Assembly: GCA_025716815.1 (NCBI GenBank)
Contig: JAIXMN010000025.1
Span: 62,001-126,000, forward strand
DNA: 64,000 nucleotides
Origin: Dichotomocladium elegans
Taxonomy: Eukaryota > Mucoromycota > Mucoromycetes > Mucorales > Lichtheimiaceae
Direction: 5' to 3'
A program made the position numbers and the translations under genes. Below the pieces are notes generated by a model, which saw only the letters and a list, made by a program, of their open reading frames with translations, was not told the origin of the DNA and ran no database searches. Shown in pieces: positions 59,411 to 64,000 of the stretch. How positions within the stretch are numbered: the stretch's first letter is position 1; each line of letters starts with the position of its first letter.

Positions 59411-60329
59411 TCGCACGCAACCCCCTCCCCATTCTTTTTCGTCTGTTTCACCCTCGCCTCTCGTTTTAGCAGCACTTCCCGACAAGAAATGCCGCAACCA
59501 ATTAAAAATGATTTCGCTCCTCAGTTAAATTGATATCGGCCAATCCTTTTCAGAAATGGGTTAAAAGTCGTATTTTTAGAAACAACATATTTATTGTAGG
59601 CCCCACTCTCTAAAACGCAACCCCCACCCTCCCCGAAGCTTTGCTGCTAATGTTTTCGAATGGGACACGATGCTGTAGCAAGCAAGGGCCTACAAAAATG
59701 CTGACCATGCTTGGGCAGAGAATATTGCAAGAAGTTTGGTGGATGCATGTGCTCATTTCTCTAACAGATCCTTCTGCCCACCTAACGGACGGACATGCAT
59801 GGTATTTTCAGCCACCAGGCCAAGCAAAGACATCTTGGCGCTGGGGCATGTTGGCTCAAGAAATCCACCATGCATAATCTCTGAAACTTTCACGTCAGCA
59901 TTGATGGTTACTGCACAATCGACCCCTTCCACACACTGAAAGGCCTGAGGAAGGCCTAATCCGCTCCCCGATTCTACCAGGTTCAAAAAAGCAGCGAGAG
60001 AATTGCAGATCCTTTAGCCGCCTGTCTGGCCCCGCCGCATTCCGTTTTCCTGTCCAAACGCAAACAATCGATTACGTTCCATTACCTAGGTGCGATCCTT
60101 CCATGGAAGGTCTCGTTGTGTGAAGGGTATAAGAAAGAGTTGCTACTGCAGTCTTGGGAAAACCGCGTCGAACAAACCATGTTTTGTATTCCTTGTTCCC
60201 CCATCGGAACTTACTCTATAAAGTTAGGGGTTTATCCCTCAAAAAAAAAAAAAAAGAAAATAGAGAATATCTGCATGAAAAATCTGTGGGCTCTTTTCAT
60301 CCCTCCATCACCAAGAAGAAAAAAAAACC
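59411..60329 (+). other. Intergenic region with a TATA element
   Basis: About 0.9 kb with no supportable gene; plus and minus frames near 59640-59990 have no family features. A TATAAAG at 60217-60223 lies 107 bp before the next ATG and probably belongs to its promoter. There is an A run at 60241-60254. Confidence 0.5.
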
Positions 60330-60841
60330 ATGACGCCCGATGCCATCCAAGCCAACCTTGCCGCCGAAAAATACCACCAACAGCGATCTACAGCAACAGC
60401 CCGATCATTTGACGAACTAGAAATGGACTATCCTAATGCACAGGAAGAACAACAGCTCGACCCCGAGAATGCGTATGTCGACAAAAGGACATTCCATTAC
60501 CGTTGCTTGATAGATAAAACTCAAACGCGTTACTATTTCCCAAAGATCATGGTATAATTTCCCAAAGGAACAATGCCAAGTGTGTAAGGCCCCTGTGAGA
60601 GAGCTAGTTCTATATCTCTTCTTTTTTTTTTTCCTCCAAACAAACATAAAGCAACGATTCATCTACGTTAGGCCTCGCGGACGACAGCATTCTCCCGGTC
60701 CTCCCACCACAGGACAACACACCCCCGGATGAAGTCAAAGCAGCGTCTGACAAGTGGATCCAGGACCACGCCAATGACCCGGTTACTCCCGGTTCACCTT
60801 ACCGAGACCACCGCGACGGCTCTGCGGATCTCGTGGGCTGA
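60330..60841 (+). CDS. Small acidic hypothetical protein, 2 exons
   Basis: Exons 60330-60472 and 60652-60841 join across a 179-nt intron with a strong GTATGT donor (AATGC|GTATGT) and CATAAAG acceptor, in phase, giving 110 residues. The protein is acidic and hydrophilic without signal or membrane segment: AAEKYHQQRSTATARSFDEL, EEQQLDPENA, a PPQDNTPPDE stretch and a tail SDKWIQDHANDP then DHRDGSADLVG. Continuous composition across the join supports it. No family recognised. A TATA element lies 107 bp upstream. Confidence 0.55.
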
Positions 60842-60991
60842 CAGTAACAACAACGACACAGCATATGGATTGCATGCATACATACAACCCCTCTCTCGTT
60901 TTCTTCTTTTTTTATAAAAAAGAAAGTTGGTTTGCGTCCATACTATTCTTATTTATCATTACCTGGGATGAATCGAACTATCATCATCCCT

Positions 60992-63900
60992 TTATCCTTG
61001 ATGAGGGGCACCATGGAGGTAGGGATTCCACTCATTCCAGGTAACAGCCGTTGGAAATTCCCATAGCGCAAGCTCCGAAGAAAGACTGGCCAGATCAAAT
61101 TGGACATCACTCATTGGCGCTGCGGCCGGGAAATAGTGCATCCCATTGTGCTGGGTGATGGTTGCTGCTGCTGCGGCGGCGGCGGCGGCGGCGGCGGCGA
61201 CCGATCCAGATCCCACGAGGGTTGTTTGCGCCTCAGATGCTCCGGCTGAGGTTGCAGTGCTCGTAGTCGCAGAGGGCAACCCGATCATAAGACTCGTATC
61301 CGGAGGAGGTGTTGCCGTAGACGCGTTAGCATTACCGATATCAAATGCCATGTTGTTTAAGCTAGGAGCTGCCAGACCATAGTTCTGATGTTGGTGTTGG
61401 TGCTGCTGGTGTTGCTGCTGCGGCATCAAAGACACATTTGCAAAGAGGATAGGATTGGATGTTGCCGCTGGATGATTGTCAAGGAGGACATCACTGCTAC
61501 CATGCGCAGTTGTAAACATGCCATCGTCATTGCCCCGTAGAACCCTAGTAGCATCCTCGTTGCGGCTGTCCACCAGCGTTGTCGTCGTCGACGACGACGA
61601 CTGCGTTGTCATGAAACTATTGGTATGGTCAACGGTCACGGAGAACCGAGCTGCAAGTGACATCAGCAATTTCGCCGGCCGGCTTTCGCGAAGGTCATCG
61701 TCCTTTGCAAAGATATCTGCACATCGTGTCAAATTCTTGGCTCCCTGCCGTCGCAAAAACTCGTTCTCGCCCTTTGCATTGAACAGGAATACAGTAGCAG
61801 CTTGGAATATAGCACTAGAAAAAATTGCAAACACACCCCTCTCCCGCTTAGGATCAACTGTACACCTTATACTTACCCCCACCCAAAAAAAAAGAAAACG
61901 ATCACTCACTAGCTCATAAAATTCCATGGCATCCCGGTGGACCCCATTTCTTCCATATGTTCTACATTATCGATGATACCTGTCGCGGCTGTGGTACATA
62001 CACTCAACGCTTGCAATGCAAGTTCGACGTTCGAAATTTCGGATTGATAGGTGATAAATGTTCGGTAGATCAAAACATACTGGCAATAATAATACACATT
62101 CAGAAACTCTAAGTTTCAAGACAAAAAAGAAGTGAGTTCCGAAGTATGCGGCACATTTGGGGAGGAAAAGCTTTTCACTTTACCATCCTTTGAGGGACCA
62201 ATATAGTTCCCATCTGGATCAGCACGTATTTCGGGCGGGATATCGTTCGCCCAAGCTTCCAGTTCTTCGGTGAGCTTCTTTGCCTCCTCGAGCATGTAGT
62301 TATCAGGCACCCGAAATGCATATAGCTTTGTCAGGATATGTCCTAGTATACGCGAAAGCGGCAGATACCGGCTGAAACAATCGTACACGGGCCGCCGCTC
62401 ACGTAGATCGTCCTCGGCCTCTTTGAGTAGCCGCGGCGTCTCTGCATTTGCTCCATATTGTCGCGTATGGCGACCGTAACTCGACTCAATTTCATATGGA
62501 GATGGTAATTCAACATTATAATCATTTTCCATAATGGTAATACTTGCGGGGGAAGAATACGGGAAAGGACCAGGTTAGCAAACTTGCTGCGATAATACCA
62601 TCACCACCATCCATGCTAATACCACGTACGGTCTCCCCAATTCGGCTGAAATCTCTCGGTCCAAGATGGCTGCGCAGTACCATATTCGTTTTCGAAGTTC
62701 ACTTTCATGTTCAGGAAGTCGCCATCCTGATGAACTGCGGTGCAGACCAAGGTCTTGCGCCTAGATCACATAGAGTAAGCTTGCCTATTCTATCGCTTTC
62801 TCACACACACACACACACACACACATTCTCATCCATCGTGTATACTACGTACCATACGAATAGCCTATAAAGAAAAAGTGGGAGGAAGGAAGGTATGATC
62901 ATGAGTAAAAAAAAAACAGCCTGCATAGCAAAAAAAAAAATCATGATCCACCCACTGTTCCGCAGATAAACCTATGACAGTTCAAGTCGATCAATTTGGG
63001 AATCCACGCATTTAGGCCATAGTACTACCACCACCTTACCACTGAAGTCGATCATCGTCTTGATCTTGGGATGTGTTGACGAACGATGCTAAGAGTATTA
63101 ACGCCTGTACAGTCGTTATTTTTGATCTCCGGAAGACAGTTTCTAGGAGTTTCTCGGCTTTCTGTCTGAAATATTGATAAAGGAACTTGAAAGTCTCGGG
63201 TTTGATCTTATGCTTCATAGCAAGCGCCTTGTCCTTGATCATAAACTGGCACGCAATGGCGCATACAGTAAACAACAAGTATGGGTCTGGTGGGTGAGGG
63301 TTCTGAAAATAATACTGTTCCAAGAACGCTATCTTGTTGAGAACCGGAGCAGGAACGTGCACGCACCGAAAATAACTTTATATTCCCTCCCCTTCCCATC
63401 AGTCGAGCTGTCCGGAACATCATAAATACACTTCGCTTACACTTCAAGCATTGAATCTGCCAAATCAGGTGTCATATACGGTATATTTTCGAAAATCTGG
63501 AATGCTCGTTTCCGAGGACACACCTTTGCTTGGACATCGTACAACGTCATCTCGGGTGATGGCACACCCTCGGTCTTGACGATCACGTGCTCATCGTATT
63601 CATCGTTCACCTTTTCCACGATCACACCATTTCCTTGGTTATTGGCAAAGTGTTGTCCAGCTTTGCCAAACTCCTGTTGATCGAGCAGATGGTACCCTGC
63701 ACTGCATCCAATATAGAGGGTCGCACCATAATCTGACACATTGAGTCGTTTTAGGTCCTCAGTAATCGAGTCTGGTGTTGTTGAGTCTGTAGGACGGCGG
63801 CTAGGGTCGTTCTCGGAATTATGATCGTCGTCTTCGTCATTATCATCATCGTCATTGTTGTCGTTATCATCGTTATTATTAAGATTACTATTATTATTAT

Positions 63901-64000
63901 TATCGGGTATATTGATCGATGAAGATATCCATCCGGGAGTAGGATTTACCGCCGGCAACGACCGTGCGCTATCACCGCCTGTGCTGGGTAAGGAACAGGT
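60992..64000 (-). CDS. Fungal-specific transcription factor (PF04082-type middle domain), 5' truncated, 8 exons visible
   Basis: Regulator of the zinc-cluster family; the DNA-binding Zn2Cys6 region would lie beyond 64000. Exons: 64000-63441, 63375-63040, 62971-62956, 62864-62853, 62760-62630, 62542-62184, 62108-61910, 61814-60992; 811 residues visible, all joins in phase. The Asn/Asp-rich N-terminal part is followed by the fungal_trans domain: VYFRCVHVPAPVLNKIAFLE, WFICGTAIRMAQDLGLHR, LRKRIWYCAAILDREISAE, GRPITIMENDYNVELPSPYE, SRILGHILTKLYAFR. The C-terminus is Gln/His-, Ala- and Thr-rich. Exons 3 and 4 are 16 and 12 nt; without them WF...AIRMAQDLGLHR, the most conserved block, is lost. A CA repeat (62802-62824) sits in the intron after exon 4. 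Target pathway unknown; XlnR- or Cat8-like proteins share this layout. Confidence 0.9.
62802..62824 (+). repeat. CA dinucleotide repeat inside an intron
   Basis: About 11 CA units within the intron separating the 12-nt micro-exon from the next exon of the transcription factor gene. Read on the transcribed strand it is a GU repeat, a sequence type known to influence splicing. Confidence 0.8.

Noticed and set aside
60473..60557. Continuation of the small acidic protein frame to its stop without splicing
   Set aside because: The GTATGT donor and the matching acidic second exon in phase fit better than the basic, aromatic read-through.

Overview
This window is nuclear DNA of a filamentous fungus. 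Nearly every gene is broken by short introns (mostly 53-100 nt, GT-AG, branch sites like CTAAC or CTGAC close to the acceptor), gaps between genes are small, and the gene set is purely eukaryotic: coatomer, spliceosome, kinetochore, ER chaperone, ribosome. The protein sequences look to me like an early-diverging Mucoromycota (Mucorales-type) fungus rather than an ascomycete or basidiomycete. That placement is judgement from memory, not a search. No CRISPR array, rRNA, recognisable tRNA or intact mobile element was seen.

Layout. 0-9 kb: 3' end of the COPI alpha subunit, an MBOAT wax-synthase-like acyltransferase, then two secreted acidic proteins (one small with a Kex2-like site, one extremely Asp-rich). 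11-26 kb: mitochondrial-type tRNA t6A dehydratase (Tcd), COPI gamma subunit, Prp4 splicing kinase and Cwc22 splicing factor. 28-40 kb: CENP-T kinetochore protein, a Gcn4/ATF4-like bZIP with upstream ORFs, a three-exon gene resembling the Rad51-associated factor SWSAP1, glutamine synthetase and a Gyp5/EVI5-type TBC Rab-GAP. 41-49 kb: a decayed Helitron/PIF1-type helicase remnant, an O-fucosyltransferase-like type II membrane protein, calreticulin with a KDEL tail, and trimethyllysine dioxygenase. 50-64 kb: ESF1 rRNA-processing factor, ribosomal protein eL34, an FBXO9-like F-box protein, a DUF4442 hotdog protein, an unrecognised CxxCxxCxxC protein, a small acidic protein, and a fungal-specific transcription factor whose 5' end lies outside the window.

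Functional themes. Membrane traffic and the secretory pathway recur (COPI alpha and gamma, TBC GAP, calreticulin, glycosyltransferase, secreted proteins). Two splicing factors lie in tandem. Nitrogen metabolism and its likely control are close together (bZIP about 2.3 kb from glutamine synthetase). These look like ordinary eukaryotic neighbours, not an operon-like cluster.

Gene models were assembled by hand: exon joins were chosen from donor and acceptor sites, reading phase and family resemblance, and every model listed with exons sums to a multiple of three. The most notable points are the hidden SWSAP1-like gene, the uORFs in front of the bZIP, two GC-AG introns, two consecutive micro-exons (16 and 12 nt), the CENP-T gene, and the Cys-cluster protein of unknown function.
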